NCBI RefSeq assembly: GCF_002934665.1
Contig: NZ_NIRS01000005.1
Coordinates: 248,001 to 312,000 of the forward strand
Length of the DNA stretch: 64,000 nucleotides
Origin: Pseudomonas laurylsulfatiphila
GTDB lineage: Bacteria; Pseudomonadota; Gammaproteobacteria; Pseudomonadales; Pseudomonadaceae
Direction: 5' to 3'
Shown: positions 15,975 to 24,563 of the stretch, one piece after another
Layout: each line of letters begins with the position of its first letter
How positions within the stretch are numbered: position 1 is the first letter of the stretch
The notes under the pieces: generated by a model
Seen by the model: only the letters and a program-made list of their open reading frames with translations
The model's database searches: none
What the model was told of the DNA's origin: nothing
Made by a program: the position numbers and the translations under genes

Positions 15975-17114
15975 ATGCCAGCTGCCTTTCCCCCCGATTC
16001 TGTTGGTCTGGTGACGCCGCAGGTGGCGCACTTCAGCGAGCCGCTGGCTTTGGCCTGTGGTCGTTCGCTCCCGGCCTATGACCTGATCTACGAAACCTAC
16101 GGCACGCTCAACGCCACGGCGAGCAATGCCGTGCTGATCTGCCACGCCTTGTCCGGGCACCACCACGCTGCCGGCTATCACAGCGCCGATGACCGCAAAC
16201 CCGGTTGGTGGGACAGCTGCATCGGCCCCGGCAAGCCGATCGATACCAACAAGTTCTTCGTGGTCAGCCTGAACAACCTCGGCGGCTGCAACGGCTCCAC
16301 TGGCCCGAGCAGTATCAACCCGGACACCGGCAAGCCGTTCGGCGCCGATTTCCCGGTATTGACCGTCGAAGATTGGGTGCACAGTCAGGCGCGCCTGGCC
16401 GATCGCCTCGGTATCGCCCAGTTCGCGGCCGTGATCGGCGGCAGCCTCGGCGGCATGCAAGCGATGCAATGGAGCATCACCTACCCCGACCGCATCCGTC
16501 ACTGCCTGGCCATCGCCTCGGCCCCCAAGCTGTCGGCACAGAACATCGCGTTCAACGAAGTGGCGCGCCAGGCGATCCTCACCGACCCGGAATTCCACGG
16601 CGGTTCGTTCCAGGAACAGGGTGTGATCCCCAAGCGCGGCCTGATGCTGGCGCGGATGGTCGGGCACATCACCTACCTGTCCGACGACTCCATGGGCGAG
16701 AAATTCGGCCGCGGCCTGAAGAGCGAGAAGCTCAACTACGACTTCCACAGCGTCGAGTTCCAGGTCGAAAGCTACCTGCGCTATCAGGGCGAAGAGTTCT
16801 CCGGGCGCTTCGACGCCAACACGTACCTGTTGATGACCAAGGCGCTCGATTACTTCGATCCGGCGGCGAACTTCGACGATAACCTGGCGAAAACCTTTGA
16901 AGGTGCGAAAGCCAAGTTCTGTGTGATGTCGTTCACCACCGACTGGCGCTTCTCCCCTGCCCGCTCGCGAGAGCTGGTGGACGCGCTGATGGCCGCGCGC
17001 AAGGACGTCTGCTACCTCGAGATCGACGCACCGCAAGGCCACGACGCCTTCCTGATTCCGATCCCGCGCTACCTGCAGGCATTCGGCAATTACATGAACC
17101 GCATTACGCTGTGA
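15975..17114 (+). CDS. metX: Homoserine O-acyltransferase (MetX)
   Basis: It activates homoserine for methionine synthesis in the cytoplasm. The start MPAAFPPDSVGLVTPQVAHF at 15975 matches P. aeruginosa MetX and gives 379 aa. The alpha/beta-hydrolase features are ALSGHHHAAGYHSADDRKPG, the nucleophile elbow VIGGSLGGMQAMQW (Ser at about 150), the Asp in SFTTDWRFSP and the His in DAPQGHDAFLIP. Acyl donor preference cannot be read safely here; Pseudomonas MetX enzymes are reported to use succinyl-CoA rather than acetyl-CoA. It forms an operon with metW 7 bp downstream, as in most pseudomonads. Confidence 0.96.
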   Translation: MPAAFPPDSVGLVTPQVAHFSEPLALACGRSLPAYDLIYETYGTLNATASNAVLICHALSGHHHAAGYHSADDRKPGWWDSCIGPGKPIDTNKFFVVSLNNLGGCNGSTGPSSINPDTGKPFGADFPVLTVEDWVHSQARLADRLGIAQFAAVIGGSLGGMQAMQWSITYPDRIRHCLAIASAPKLSAQNIAFNEVARQAILTDPEFHGGSFQEQGVIPKRGLMLARMVGHITYLSDDSMGEKFGRGLKSEKLNYDFHSVEFQVESYLRYQGEEFSGRFDANTYLLMTKALDYFDPAANFDDNLAKTFEGAKAKFCVMSFTTDWRFSPARSRELVDALMAARKDVCYLEIDAPQGHDAFLIPIPRYLQAFGNYMNRITL

Positions 17115-17121
17115 GAAAGCC

Positions 17122-17742
17122 ATGAGAGCTGATCTGGAAATCATCCAGGAATGGATCCCCGCCGGCAGCCGCGTGCTCGACCTCGGGTGCGGCGATGGCG
17201 AACTGCTGACCTGGCTGCGCGACAACAAGCAAGTCACCGGTTATGGCCTGGAAAACGACGCCGACAACATCGCCGAGTGCGTGGCCAAGGGCATCAACGT
17301 CATAGAACAGGACCTGGACAAGGGCCTGGGCAACTTCGCCAGCAACAGTTTCGACATCGTGGTCATGACCCAGGCGCTGCAAGCCGTGCACTACCCGGAC
17401 AAGATCCTCGAAGAAATGCTGCGCGTGGGCCGTCAGTGCATCATCACCTTCCCGAATTTCGGTCACTGGCGCTGCCGCTGGTACCTGGCGAGCAAGGGCC
17501 GGATGCCGGTTTCCGAGTTCCTGCCGTACACCTGGTACAACACGCCGAACATCCACTTCTGCACCTTCGCGGACTTTGAAGCCTTGTGTCGCGAACGTGA
17601 AGCGAAGGTCATTGATCGGCTTGCCGTGGATCAACAGCATCGGCACGGGTGGGCCAGTAAGCTATGGCCTAATCTGTTAGGTGAGATCGGAATCTACCGC
17701 GTCAGCAGTCCGGGACTTTCCGACCACAAGGTCGCGGTCTGA
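17122..17742 (+). CDS. metW: MetW, methionine-biosynthesis partner of MetX
   Basis: A 206-residue SAM-methyltransferase-like protein. The start is MRADLEIIQEWIPAGSRVLD; the glycine-rich SAM motif VLDLGCGDGELL is at about 18-29; DIVVMTQALQAVHYPDKILE and FPNFGHWRCRWYL are the MetW signatures. MetW is needed for full MetX activity in several proteobacteria, but no methyl acceptor is known. It follows metX with 7 bp between them. Confidence 0.95.
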   Translation: MRADLEIIQEWIPAGSRVLDLGCGDGELLTWLRDNKQVTGYGLENDADNIAECVAKGINVIEQDLDKGLGNFASNSFDIVVMTQALQAVHYPDKILEEMLRVGRQCIITFPNFGHWRCRWYLASKGRMPVSEFLPYTWYNTPNIHFCTFADFEALCREREAKVIDRLAVDQQHRHGWASKLWPNLLGEIGIYRVSSPGLSDHKVAV

Positions 17743-17768
17743 TCCACCCTATTTCAAGGAGAACGATC

Positions 17769-18203
17769 ATGGGTCGTCTTGCTTTGTTTCTACTCACTGC
17801 CTGCCTGAGCGTCACCGCCATGGGCGCCGAAGCCATCAAGGGCGAGCGCCAGGAAACCTTCGGTGACGTGACGGTGCACTACAACACCTTCAACTCCACC
17901 TACCTGACTCCGGACATTGCCAAGTCCGCCGAACTGATCCGCAGCAAGAACCAGGGCGTGATCAATATCTCGGTGCTCAAGGAAGGCAAGCCACTGATGG
18001 CCCAGGTGAGCGGCTCGGTCAAAGACCTGACCAGCCAGACGGTGCCACTGCAGTTCAAACAGATCACCGAACAAGGCGCGATCTACTACATCGCGCAATA
18101 TCCGGTGGATCAGCAGGAAGTCCGCACCTTCGACATCAAGGTGCAGACCGGCGATAAAATCAACACCATCAATTTCAACCAAGAGCTCTTCCCTGGCCAA
18201 TGA
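17769..18203 (+). CDS. DUF4426 periplasmic protein
   Basis: A 144-residue small exported protein. The signal peptide is MGRLALFLLTACLSVTAMGA with a cleavage site near residues 20-21. The mature part is a single beta-rich domain (DVTVHYNTFNSTYLTPDIAK, then KEGKPLMAQVSGSVKDLTSQ). The length and position after metW agree with PAO1 PA0388 and DUF4426, whose function is unknown. Its stop overlaps the rdgB start by four bases (ATGA), so it is part of the metXW-rdgB-hemW transcription unit. Confidence 0.85.
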   Translation: MGRLALFLLTACLSVTAMGAEAIKGERQETFGDVTVHYNTFNSTYLTPDIAKSAELIRSKNQGVINISVLKEGKPLMAQVSGSVKDLTSQTVPLQFKQITEQGAIYYIAQYPVDQQEVRTFDIKVQTGDKINTINFNQELFPGQ

Positions 18204-18796
18204 TCAATTTCACGCAACTCGTATTGGCCAGCCATAACGCCGGCAAACTCAAGGAACTCCAGGCCATGCTCGGCGAGTCGGTGCATCTGCGCTCGATCGG
18301 CGAGTTCAGCAGCGTCGAGCCTGAAGAAACCGGCCTGTCGTTCGTCGAGAACGCCATCCTCAAGGCCCGTAATGCCGCACGCATTTCCGGTTTGCCGGCG
18401 CTGGCCGACGATTCCGGGCTGGCGGTGGACTTCCTCGGTGGCGCGCCAGGCATTTATTCGGCGCGCTATGCCGACGGCAAGGGCGATGCGGCGAACAACG
18501 CCAAGCTCCTCGACGTGTTGAAAGACGTGCCTGAAGCCGAGCGTGGTGCGCAGTTCGTCTGCGTGCTGGCACTGGTACGTCACGCAGACGATCCGCTGCC
18601 GATCCTCTGCGAAGGTTTGTGGCACGGGCGAATCCTGACCCAGGCCAGCGGCGAACACGGTTTTGGCTACGACCCGCTGTTCTGGGTGCCGGAGCGCGAT
18701 TGCTCCAGCGCCGAGCTGAGCCCTGCCGACAAGAACCAGATCAGCCACCGCGCCCGTGCAATGGATCTGCTGCGCCAGCGTCTGGGCTTGAAATGA
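18200..18796 (+). CDS. rdgB: RdgB, XTP/dITP pyrophosphatase
   Basis: It removes non-canonical purine nucleoside triphosphates (XTP, dITP) before incorporation into DNA or RNA. The protein has 198 residues. Family motifs are LVLASHNAGKLKELQAML (about 7-24), the SFVENAILKARNAARISGLP metal/nucleotide segment, ADDSGLAVDFLGGAPGIYSA with catalytic Asp residues, GFGYDPLFWVPE and KNQISHRARAM. It overlaps both neighbours by four bases. Confidence 0.96.
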   Translation: MINFTQLVLASHNAGKLKELQAMLGESVHLRSIGEFSSVEPEETGLSFVENAILKARNAARISGLPALADDSGLAVDFLGGAPGIYSARYADGKGDAANNAKLLDVLKDVPEAERGAQFVCVLALVRHADDPLPILCEGLWHGRILTQASGEHGFGYDPLFWVPERDCSSAELSPADKNQISHRARAMDLLRQRLGLK

Positions 18797-19998
18797 CCCG
18801 TGAATCATCCGCGTCGCCGCTGATCTTCGGCGGCGATGCTTCATCGCCCCGGGCGGCACTGCCTGTGCTGCCGCCCCTGGCGCTGTACATCCACATCCCG
18901 TGGTGTGTGCGCAAATGCCCTTATTGCGACTTCAACTCCCACACCGCCAGCCCTGTGCTGCCGGAAGAAGAGTATGTCGACGCGTTGCTGGCCGATCTCG
19001 ACCAGGACCTCCACGCCGTCTATGGCCGTGAACTGAGCTCGATCTTCTTTGGTGGCGGCACGCCGAGCCTGTTCAGTGCCGATTCCCTGGGTCGCTTGCT
19101 CAAAGGCGTCGAACAACGCATTCCCTTTGCCAGCGACATCGAAATCACGCTGGAGGCCAATCCGGGGACGTTCGAGCAAGACAAGTTCGTGGCGTACCGG
19201 AAACTGGGGATCAATCGCCTGTCGATCGGCATCCAGAGCTTCCAGCAGGAAAAACTCCAGGCTCTGGGCCGGATTCACAACGGCGACGAAGCCGTACGTG
19301 CCGCCGGCATGGCGCGGCAGGCCGGCTTCGATAACTTCAACCTGGACTTGATGCATGGCTTGCCGAATCAGTCCCTGGACGACGCCTTGGCCGACCTGCG
19401 CACAGCCATCGCCCTGAAACCGACACACCTGTCGTGGTATCAACTGACCCTGGAACCGAACACGGTGTTCTGGAACCAGCCGCCGACACTGCCGGAAGAC
19501 GACACGCTGTGGGACATCCAGGAGGCCGGGCAAGCACTGCTGGCTGAACACGGTTACGCACAGTACGAAGTCTCGGCCTATGCCCTGCTCGGTCGCCCGG
19601 CGCGACACAACCTCAACTACTGGAGTTTTGGCGACTTCATCGGCATCGGCGCCGGTGCCCATGGCAAGCTCAGTCACCCGGACGGGCGCATTGTCCGCAC
19701 CTGGAAAACCCGCCTGCCGAAGGATTACCTGAATCCGGCGAAAAGCTTCCGGGCCGGCGAGAAAGCGCTGGGCAACGATGAAATGCCGTTCGAATTCCTG
19801 ATGAACGCGCTGCGCCTGACTGAAGGCGTCGAATCGCGGCTGTACCCTGAACGTACCGGCATGACCCTGGAAAGCCTTGCTGAAGGCCGACGTGAAGCCG
19901 AACAAAGCGGCCTGTTGCAGGTCGAACCGTCACGCCTGGTAGCCACCGTACGCGGACAACTCTTCCTCAACGACTTGCTGCAGAAATTTCTGACATAA
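18793..19998 (+). CDS. hemW: HemW-type radical SAM protein
   Basis: A 401-residue radical SAM protein of the HemN-like clade, now regarded as a heme chaperone (HemW) rather than an oxygen-independent coproporphyrinogen oxidase. The ATG at 18793 overlaps the rdgB stop. The cluster motif is CVRKCPYCDFNSH (Cys x3 Cys x2 Cys, about 42-54); FFGGGTPSLFSADSLGRLLK and EITLEANPGTFEQDKFVAYR follow, and GINRLSIGIQSFQQEKLQAL is the core signature. The C-terminal HemN domain ends the protein. Confidence 0.94.
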   Translation: MTRESSASPLIFGGDASSPRAALPVLPPLALYIHIPWCVRKCPYCDFNSHTASPVLPEEEYVDALLADLDQDLHAVYGRELSSIFFGGGTPSLFSADSLGRLLKGVEQRIPFASDIEITLEANPGTFEQDKFVAYRKLGINRLSIGIQSFQQEKLQALGRIHNGDEAVRAAGMARQAGFDNFNLDLMHGLPNQSLDDALADLRTAIALKPTHLSWYQLTLEPNTVFWNQPPTLPEDDTLWDIQEAGQALLAEHGYAQYEVSAYALLGRPARHNLNYWSFGDFIGIGAGAHGKLSHPDGRIVRTWKTRLPKDYLNPAKSFRAGEKALGNDEMPFEFLMNALRLTEGVESRLYPERTGMTLESLAEGRREAEQSGLLQVEPSRLVATVRGQLFLNDLLQKFLT

Positions 19999-20007
19999 GG
20001 AAATCGA

Positions 20008-20331
20008 ATGGATCTGATACTCGACCTGCTGGCCACGGTATCCCGCTGGAGCCGCAGCAACCTCTCGGAAATCGCCCTGGCCCTGGTGGGTTGCCTGCTG
20101 GTGCTGTTTGGTGCGGATTTCAAAGGCTGGGTCGAGCAGCGCCTGGGCAGCATCGCCGGCGCCTTGCGCGTGCCACTGATGGCCCTGCTGTGCATGATCG
20201 GCAGCGGTGCAGCGCTGATCTACGCCACGCCGTGGGTCGTACGCGGATTGAGCCAGTTCAACAACTACAGCCTGGCGCCGGTGTTGTTAGTGGTGTTGGT
20301 ACTCATCGGCGTCGTAGCCGACCGCCGCTGA
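20008..20331 (+). CDS. DUF3392-type small membrane protein
   Basis: A 107-residue inner-membrane protein with three hydrophobic segments: NLSEIALALVGCLLVLFGAD (about 19-38), PLMALLCMIGSGAALIYATP (about 56-75) and LAPVLLVVLVLIGVVADRR at the C-terminus. It starts 9 bp after hemW and is preceded by AAGGAAATC. Sequence and length agree with DUF3392, which has no known function. A REP pair follows. Confidence 0.8.
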   Translation: MDLILDLLATVSRWSRSNLSEIALALVGCLLVLFGADFKGWVEQRLGSIAGALRVPLMALLCMIGSGAALIYATPWVVRGLSQFNNYSLAPVLLVVLVLIGVVADRR

Positions 20332-20352
20332 TCCCGAGCCACACACAAAACA

Positions 20353-20444
20353 CTGTGGGAGCGGGCTTGCCCGCGATGAGGCCATAACATTCAACATCTA
20401 TGTTGACTGTTACACCGCCATCGCGGGCAAGCCCGCTCCCACAG
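20353..20444. repeat. 92-bp composite REP pair (ACATTCAAC...GTTGACTGTT spacer type)
   Basis: CTGTGGGAGCGGGCTTGCCC opens and the inverse GGGCAAGCCCGCTCCCACAG closes the element. The spacer GATGAGGCCATAACATTCAA...TGTTGACTGTTACACCGCCA is shared with the elements at 23533 and 36508, and all three are exactly 92 bp. Confidence 0.93.
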
Positions 20445-20460
20445 TTTTATTGCATTGGTC

Positions 20461-21186
20461 TTAAGCCAGCTTCTCGAACTTCAAATCCCACACGCCATGC
20501 CCAAGACGTTCGCCGCGGCGTTCGAACTTGGTGATCGGCCGCTCGGCCGGGCGCGGTACGCACTTGCCGTCTTCGGCGAGGTTGCGATAACCCGGGGCGA
20601 CATTCATCACTTCCAGCATGTATTCGGCGTACGGTTCCCAGTCGGTGGCCATGTGCAGAATGCCGCCGACCTTCAACTTGCTACGTACCAGCTCGGCGAA
20701 GGACGCCTGGACGATACGGCGCTTGTGGTGACGGCTCTTGTGCCACGGATCCGGGAAAAACAACATCAGACGATCAAGGCTGTTATCAGCCACGCAGCGG
20801 TTGAGCACTTCGATCGCATCGCAATCGTAGACCCGCAGGTTGGTAAGGCCCTGGGTCAGCACGCCATTGAGCAGCGCCCCGACACCCGGACGGTGCACTT
20901 CTACGCCGATGAAATCCTGGTCCGGCGCAGCCGCTGCCATTTCCAGCAACGAATGGCCCATGCCAAAACCGATTTCCAGCGAGCGCGGTGCCGAGCGACC
21001 GAACACCTGGTCGAAATCCACCGGCGCATCGGCCAGCGGCAGCACGAACAGCGGCGTGCCCTGCTCCAGGCCTTTTTGCTGGCCTTCGGTCATGCGCCCG
21101 GCGCGCATCACGAAACTCTTGATGCGGCGGTGTTGGCGCTCGTCGCCTTCTTCCGTCTGGATTGGCGTGTCGTTCGATTCAGTCAT
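20461..21186 (-). CDS. trmB: tRNA (guanine-N7)-methyltransferase TrmB
   Basis: It makes m7G46 in the variable loop of tRNAs. The start MTESNDTPIQTEEGDERQHR at 21186 gives 241 aa. The SAM-binding motif SLEIGFGMGHSLLEMAAAAP is at about 67-86, and the family signatures DFIGVEVHRPGVGALLNGVL, DRLMLFFPDPWHKSRHHKRR and LHMATDWEPYAEYMLEV are all present. It follows thiG by 6 bp on the same strand, so thiS-thiG-trmB are probably cotranscribed. Confidence 0.96.
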   Translation of the reverse strand: MTESNDTPIQTEEGDERQHRRIKSFVMRAGRMTEGQQKGLEQGTPLFVLPLADAPVDFDQVFGRSAPRSLEIGFGMGHSLLEMAAAAPDQDFIGVEVHRPGVGALLNGVLTQGLTNLRVYDCDAIEVLNRCVADNSLDRLMLFFPDPWHKSRHHKRRIVQASFAELVRSKLKVGGILHMATDWEPYAEYMLEVMNVAPGYRNLAEDGKCVPRPAERPITKFERRGERLGHGVWDLKFEKLA

Positions 21187-21195
21187 CAATGGCTC

Positions 21196-21990
21196 TTACT
21201 TGATCAGACCATCCAGCGGCGAAGAGGCGCTGGCATAGAGTTTTTTCGGCATACGGCCGGCGAGGTAAGCCAGGCGGCCTGCGACGATCGCATGTTTCAT
21301 GGCTTCAGCCATCATGACCGGCTGCTGGGCATGGGCGATGGCCGAGTTCATCAGCACCGCATCACAGCCCAGTTCCATGGCGATGGTGGCGTCGGAAGCG
21401 GTGCCGACGCCGGCATCCACCAGCACCGGGATTTTGGCTTCTTCGAGGATGATCTGCAGGTTGTACGGATTGCAGATCCCTAGACCGGAGCCGATCAGGC
21501 CGGCCAGCGGCATCACCGCGATGCAGCCGATTTCCGCCAACTGACGGGCGATGATCGGATCATCACTGGTGTAGACCATAACGTCGAAGCCTTCCTTGAC
21601 CAGCGTTTCGGCGGCCTTGAGGGTTTCGATCACGTTGGGGAACAGGGTTTTCTGATCGGCCAGTACTTCCAGCTTCACCAGGTTGTGGCCGTCGAGCAGC
21701 TCACGGGCCAGGCGGCAGGTGCGCACGGCTTCGATGGCGTCGTAGCAACCGGCGGTGTTCGGCAGGAAGGTGTAGCGATCCGGCGACAGCACTTCGAGCA
21801 GGTTCGGCTCGCCCTCGATCTGACCGAGGTTGGTGCGGCGCACGGCGAAGGTGACGATCTCGGCACCCGAGGCTTCGATGGCCTTGCGGGTTTCTTCCAT
21901 GTCACGGTACTTGCCGGTACCGACCAGCAAACGCGACTGGTAAGTACGACCGGCCAGGACGAAAGGCTTGTCGCTGCGAACGATGCTCAT
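21196..21990 (-). CDS. thiG: Thiazole synthase ThiG
   Basis: It builds the thiazole phosphate of thiamine from DXP, dehydroglycine and ThiS-thiocarboxylate. The protein is 264 residues and a TIM barrel. LLVGTGKYRDMEETRKAIEA is at the N-terminus; the Schiff-base lysine is in LVKLEVLADQKTLFPNV; the phosphate-binding IPVLVDAGVGTASDATIAME and GCDAVLMNSAIAHAQ lie near the C-terminus. It follows thiS with 60 bp between them. Confidence 0.97.
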   Translation of the reverse strand: MSIVRSDKPFVLAGRTYQSRLLVGTGKYRDMEETRKAIEASGAEIVTFAVRRTNLGQIEGEPNLLEVLSPDRYTFLPNTAGCYDAIEAVRTCRLARELLDGHNLVKLEVLADQKTLFPNVIETLKAAETLVKEGFDVMVYTSDDPIIARQLAEIGCIAVMPLAGLIGSGLGICNPYNLQIILEEAKIPVLVDAGVGTASDATIAMELGCDAVLMNSAIAHAQQPVMMAEAMKHAIVAGRLAYLAGRMPKKLYASASSPLDGLIK

Positions 21991-22050
21991 GGGAAATCCT
22001 CTGTAGGGGTGAGGTACTTGCAGAATTCTGTGGCCACTCGGCCAAGACTA

Positions 22051-22251
22051 CTAGCCGCCGCCGATGGCGTGCACCACTTCAACGTTATCGCCGTCGTTCA
22101 ACGTGGTGTCTGCATGCTGGCTGCGCGGGACGATATCCAGATTGAGTTCGACCGCCACCCGGCGTCCGGTCAGGTCCAGACGGGTGAGCAGGGCCGCAAC
22201 GGTTTCACCGTCGGGCAGTTCAAAGGATTCGCCGTTCAACTGAATGCGCAT
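22051..22251 (-). CDS. thiS: Sulfur carrier protein ThiS
   Basis: A 66-residue ubiquitin-fold carrier whose C-terminal Gly-Gly is adenylated and thiocarboxylated to give the sulfur of the thiazole ring. The start MRIQLNGESFELPDGETVAA at 22251 is preferred over the in-frame start at 22299 because it begins at the first beta strand. The protein ends in VVHAIGGG, retaining the essential diglycine. The activating enzyme (ThiF or MoeB) is not in the window. Confidence 0.96.
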   Translation of the reverse strand: MRIQLNGESFELPDGETVAALLTRLDLTGRRVAVELNLDIVPRSQHADTTLNDGDNVEVVHAIGGG

Positions 22252-22322
22252 GCCGGATGCCGCCATCATTTTTTGGGGCAGGCATTCTAGCTTGATCATG
22301 ACCTAAAGGTCAGCAACAAGCG

Positions 22323-22703
22323 TCAAGCGGTAAGCTGCAAGCGCCAGGCGGCGAGTCCCAGGCAGAACCAACCCACGAGGAACGCAAGACCGCCGAAAGG
22401 CGTGATGATGCCGAGCTTGCTGATACCCGTCAGCGTCAGCACGTAAAGACTGCCGGAGAACAGCAGGATCCCGACGGCAAACGATGCGCCGGCCCAAGTG
22501 ACCAAACGACCGGGAACCTGCGCGGCCAGCAGCGCCACGCCCAGCAACGCCAAGGTGTGCACCAATTGATAAGTGACGCCGGTATGGAAGATCGCCAGGT
22601 ACTCGGCGCTCAGGCTATTTTTCAGGCCATGGGCAGCGAAGGCGCCAAGGCCGACACCAGTGAAACCGAAAAAAGCGGCCAGCATCAGAAAGCCACGCAG
22701 CAT
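22323..22703 (-). CDS. DUF423 small membrane protein (YgdD-like)
   Basis: A 126-residue inner-membrane protein with four hydrophobic helices: GFLMLAAFFGFTGVGLGAFA, LVHTLALLGVALLAAQV, FAVGILLFSGSLYVLTLTG and FGGLAFLVGWFCLGLAAW. The signature AAHGLKNSL plus FHTGVTYQLVHTLAL is typical of DUF423. Function unknown. It is divergent from mtgA with a 74-bp gap that must hold both promoters. Confidence 0.9.
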   Translation of the reverse strand: MLRGFLMLAAFFGFTGVGLGAFAAHGLKNSLSAEYLAIFHTGVTYQLVHTLALLGVALLAAQVPGRLVTWAGASFAVGILLFSGSLYVLTLTGISKLGIITPFGGLAFLVGWFCLGLAAWRLQLTA

Positions 22704-22777
22704 GCAGAACTCCAGTCAGTTTCGATCCAAAGGGTCTGTATAATGGCCCGCTCAACGGGTTCGGCCAAGCCATCTCT

Positions 22778-23500
22778 ATGCTGCGTATCTATTTCCGTCA
22801 TTTCTCCAAGGCCGTGCTCTGGTTCATGGGCGGCAGCGTATTGCTGGTGCTGATCTTTCGCGTAGTGCCGCCTCCGGGGACGGCGCTGATGGTCGAGCGC
22901 AAGATCGAATCCTGGTTTGACGGCGAACCCATCGACCTGCAACGGAGCTGGAAACCCTGGGACGAGATCTCCGACGACCTGAAAGTCGCGGTGATTGCCG
23001 GCGAAGACCAGAAATTCCCGGAGCACTGGGGCTTCGATATCGGCGCGATTCAGGCGGCATTTGCCCATAACGAGCGCGGCGGTTCGATCCGCGGCGCCAG
23101 CACCCTCAGCCAGCAAGTCTCGAAAAACCTGTTCCTGTGGTCCGGCCGCAGCTGGCTGCGCAAAGGCCTGGAAGCCTGGTTCACCGGACTGATCGAAGTG
23201 CTCTGGCCCAAGCAGCGGATTCTTGAGGTGTACCTGAATAGCGTTGAGTGGGATGAAGGGGTGTTTGGCGCGGAGGCTGCGGCACGGCATCATTTTGGGA
23301 CCAGCGCGAAAAATCTCAGCCGACAGCAATCGAGCTTGCTGGCCGCCGTACTGCCAAACCCGCGGGTCTGGAGCGCAAGCCATCCCACTTCCTATGTTTC
23401 ACGTCGGGCTGGCTGGATCAGGCAGCAGATGAGCCAGTTGGGTGGGGACAGCTATCTGGTCGGGCTGAACGATTCGCGCCGGGCGCCCTGGTCTCAATAA
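22778..23500 (+). CDS. mtgA: Monofunctional peptidoglycan glycosyltransferase MtgA
   Basis: A 240-residue membrane-anchored glycosyltransferase (GT51) that polymerises lipid II without a transpeptidase domain. One N-terminal helix is at about 10-29 (AVLWFMGGSVLLVLIFRVVP). Catalytic Glu is in VAVIAGEDQKFPEHWGFD (about 76), followed by GGSIRGASTLSQQVSKNLFL with the second motif and RILEVYLNSVEWDEGVFGAE with the third. A REP pair follows it. Confidence 0.95.
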   Translation: MLRIYFRHFSKAVLWFMGGSVLLVLIFRVVPPPGTALMVERKIESWFDGEPIDLQRSWKPWDEISDDLKVAVIAGEDQKFPEHWGFDIGAIQAAFAHNERGGSIRGASTLSQQVSKNLFLWSGRSWLRKGLEAWFTGLIEVLWPKQRILEVYLNSVEWDEGVFGAEAAARHHFGTSAKNLSRQQSSLLAAVLPNPRVWSASHPTSYVSRRAGWIRQQMSQLGGDSYLVGLNDSRRAPWSQ

Positions 23501-23532
23501 CCGATCACAATTCTTTCAGGCCCTGAAAACCA

Positions 23533-23624
23533 CTGTGGGAGCGGGCTTGCCCGCGATGACGGCCTGACATTCAACTTATGTATTGAATGTTCGGACCTCA
23601 TCGCGAGCAAGCTCGCTCCCACAG
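23533..23624. repeat. 92-bp composite REP pair (same spacer type as 20353)
   Basis: CTGTGGGAGCGGGCTTGCCC opens and GAGCAAGCTCGCTCCCACAG closes it, so the two ends are different REP subtypes. The spacer retains ACATTCAAC and GAATGTTCGG. Exactly 92 bp, between the convergent mtgA and rpoH. Confidence 0.92.
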
Positions 23625-23660
23625 GATCACTGCTCGGTTTTTTTACTGCCTGCCCGCCAG

Positions 23661-24515
23661 TTACGCAGCGATCGACAACTTGAGCTTGTTCATCGCGCTC
23701 TTCTCGAGCTGGCGAATACGCTCGGCCGACACGTTGTACTTCTGCGCCAGGTCGTGCAGCGTAGCTTTCTCTTCCGCCAGCCAGCGCTGGTAGAGAATGT
23801 CACGGCTACGGTCGTCCAGCACTTCCAGCGCTTCGTGCAGGTTGTGGTTGGAGTTGTCGCTCCAGTCGGCGTCTTCCAGTTGACGCGCCGGGTCGTACCG
23901 GTGGTCTTCCAGATAGTTGGCCGGCGACTGGAATGCACTGTCGTCGTCCGCTTCGGCAGCCGGGTCGAAGGCCATGTCATGGCCAGTCAGGCGGCTTTCC
24001 ATCTCGCGCACTTCCCGAGGCTCTACACCCAGGCTTTCAGCTACACGATGAACTTCCTCGTTATTCAACCAGGCCAGGCGTTTCTTCTGGCTGCGCAGGT
24101 TGAAGAACAGCTTGCGCTGGGCCTTGGTGGTCGCGACTTTCACGATGCGCCAGTTGCGCAGGATGAACTCGTGGATTTCCGCCTTGATCCAGTGCACGGC
24201 AAAGGACACCAGGCGCACACCCATTTCCGGGTTGAAGCGCTTCACGGCCTTCATCAAGCCGACGTTGCCTTCCTGGATCAGGTCAGCCTGAGCCAGGCCG
24301 TAGCCGGAATAGCTACGGGCGATATGTACGACAAAACGCAGGTGGGCGAGCACCATCTGCCGAGCCGCCCCCAAATCCTGCTCATAATAGAGACTCTCGG
24401 CCAGTTCACGCTCCTGCTCCGGCGACAGCAATGGAATGCTGTTGACGGTGTGCACATAGGCCTCCAGGTTCGCACCCGGGACCAGAGCATATGCAGGTTG
24501 CAAAGAATTGGTCAT
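23661..24515 (-). CDS. rpoH: RNA polymerase heat-shock sigma factor RpoH (sigma-32)
   Basis: A 284-residue sigma factor directing transcription of chaperones and proteases. The start MTNSLQPAYALVPGANLEAY at 24515 is the family start; the longer in-frame form has no RBS. Region 2 is clear (AQADLIQEGNVGLMKAVKRF and FAVHWIKAEIHEFILRNWRI), the RpoH box that contacts core and chaperones reads TTKAQRKLFFNLRSQKK (about 130-146), and region 4 ends with HDLAQKYNVSAERIRQLEKS. A candidate AlgU-type promoter lies upstream, and ftsX is the next upstream gene on the same strand, as in other gammaproteobacteria. Confidence 0.97.
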   Translation of the reverse strand: MTNSLQPAYALVPGANLEAYVHTVNSIPLLSPEQERELAESLYYEQDLGAARQMVLAHLRFVVHIARSYSGYGLAQADLIQEGNVGLMKAVKRFNPEMGVRLVSFAVHWIKAEIHEFILRNWRIVKVATTKAQRKLFFNLRSQKKRLAWLNNEEVHRVAESLGVEPREVREMESRLTGHDMAFDPAAEADDDSAFQSPANYLEDHRYDPARQLEDADWSDNSNHNLHEALEVLDDRSRDILYQRWLAEEKATLHDLAQKYNVSAERIRQLEKSAMNKLKLSIAA

Positions 24516-24563
24516 ACGAAAAAACCTCCGACTTACAAACTCGTGCAGTTCAGCACTGCGAAA

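Noticed and set aside
15957..17237. Minus-strand reading frame of 426 codons over metX
   Set aside because: Antisense to metX, which has a full set of motifs. No ribosome-binding site or recognisable domain.
18793..19998. hemW as oxygen-independent coproporphyrinogen III oxidase (hemN)
   Set aside because: Position after rdgB, length near 400 and the HemN-like rather than true HemN layout fit HemW, the heme-chaperone-type member.
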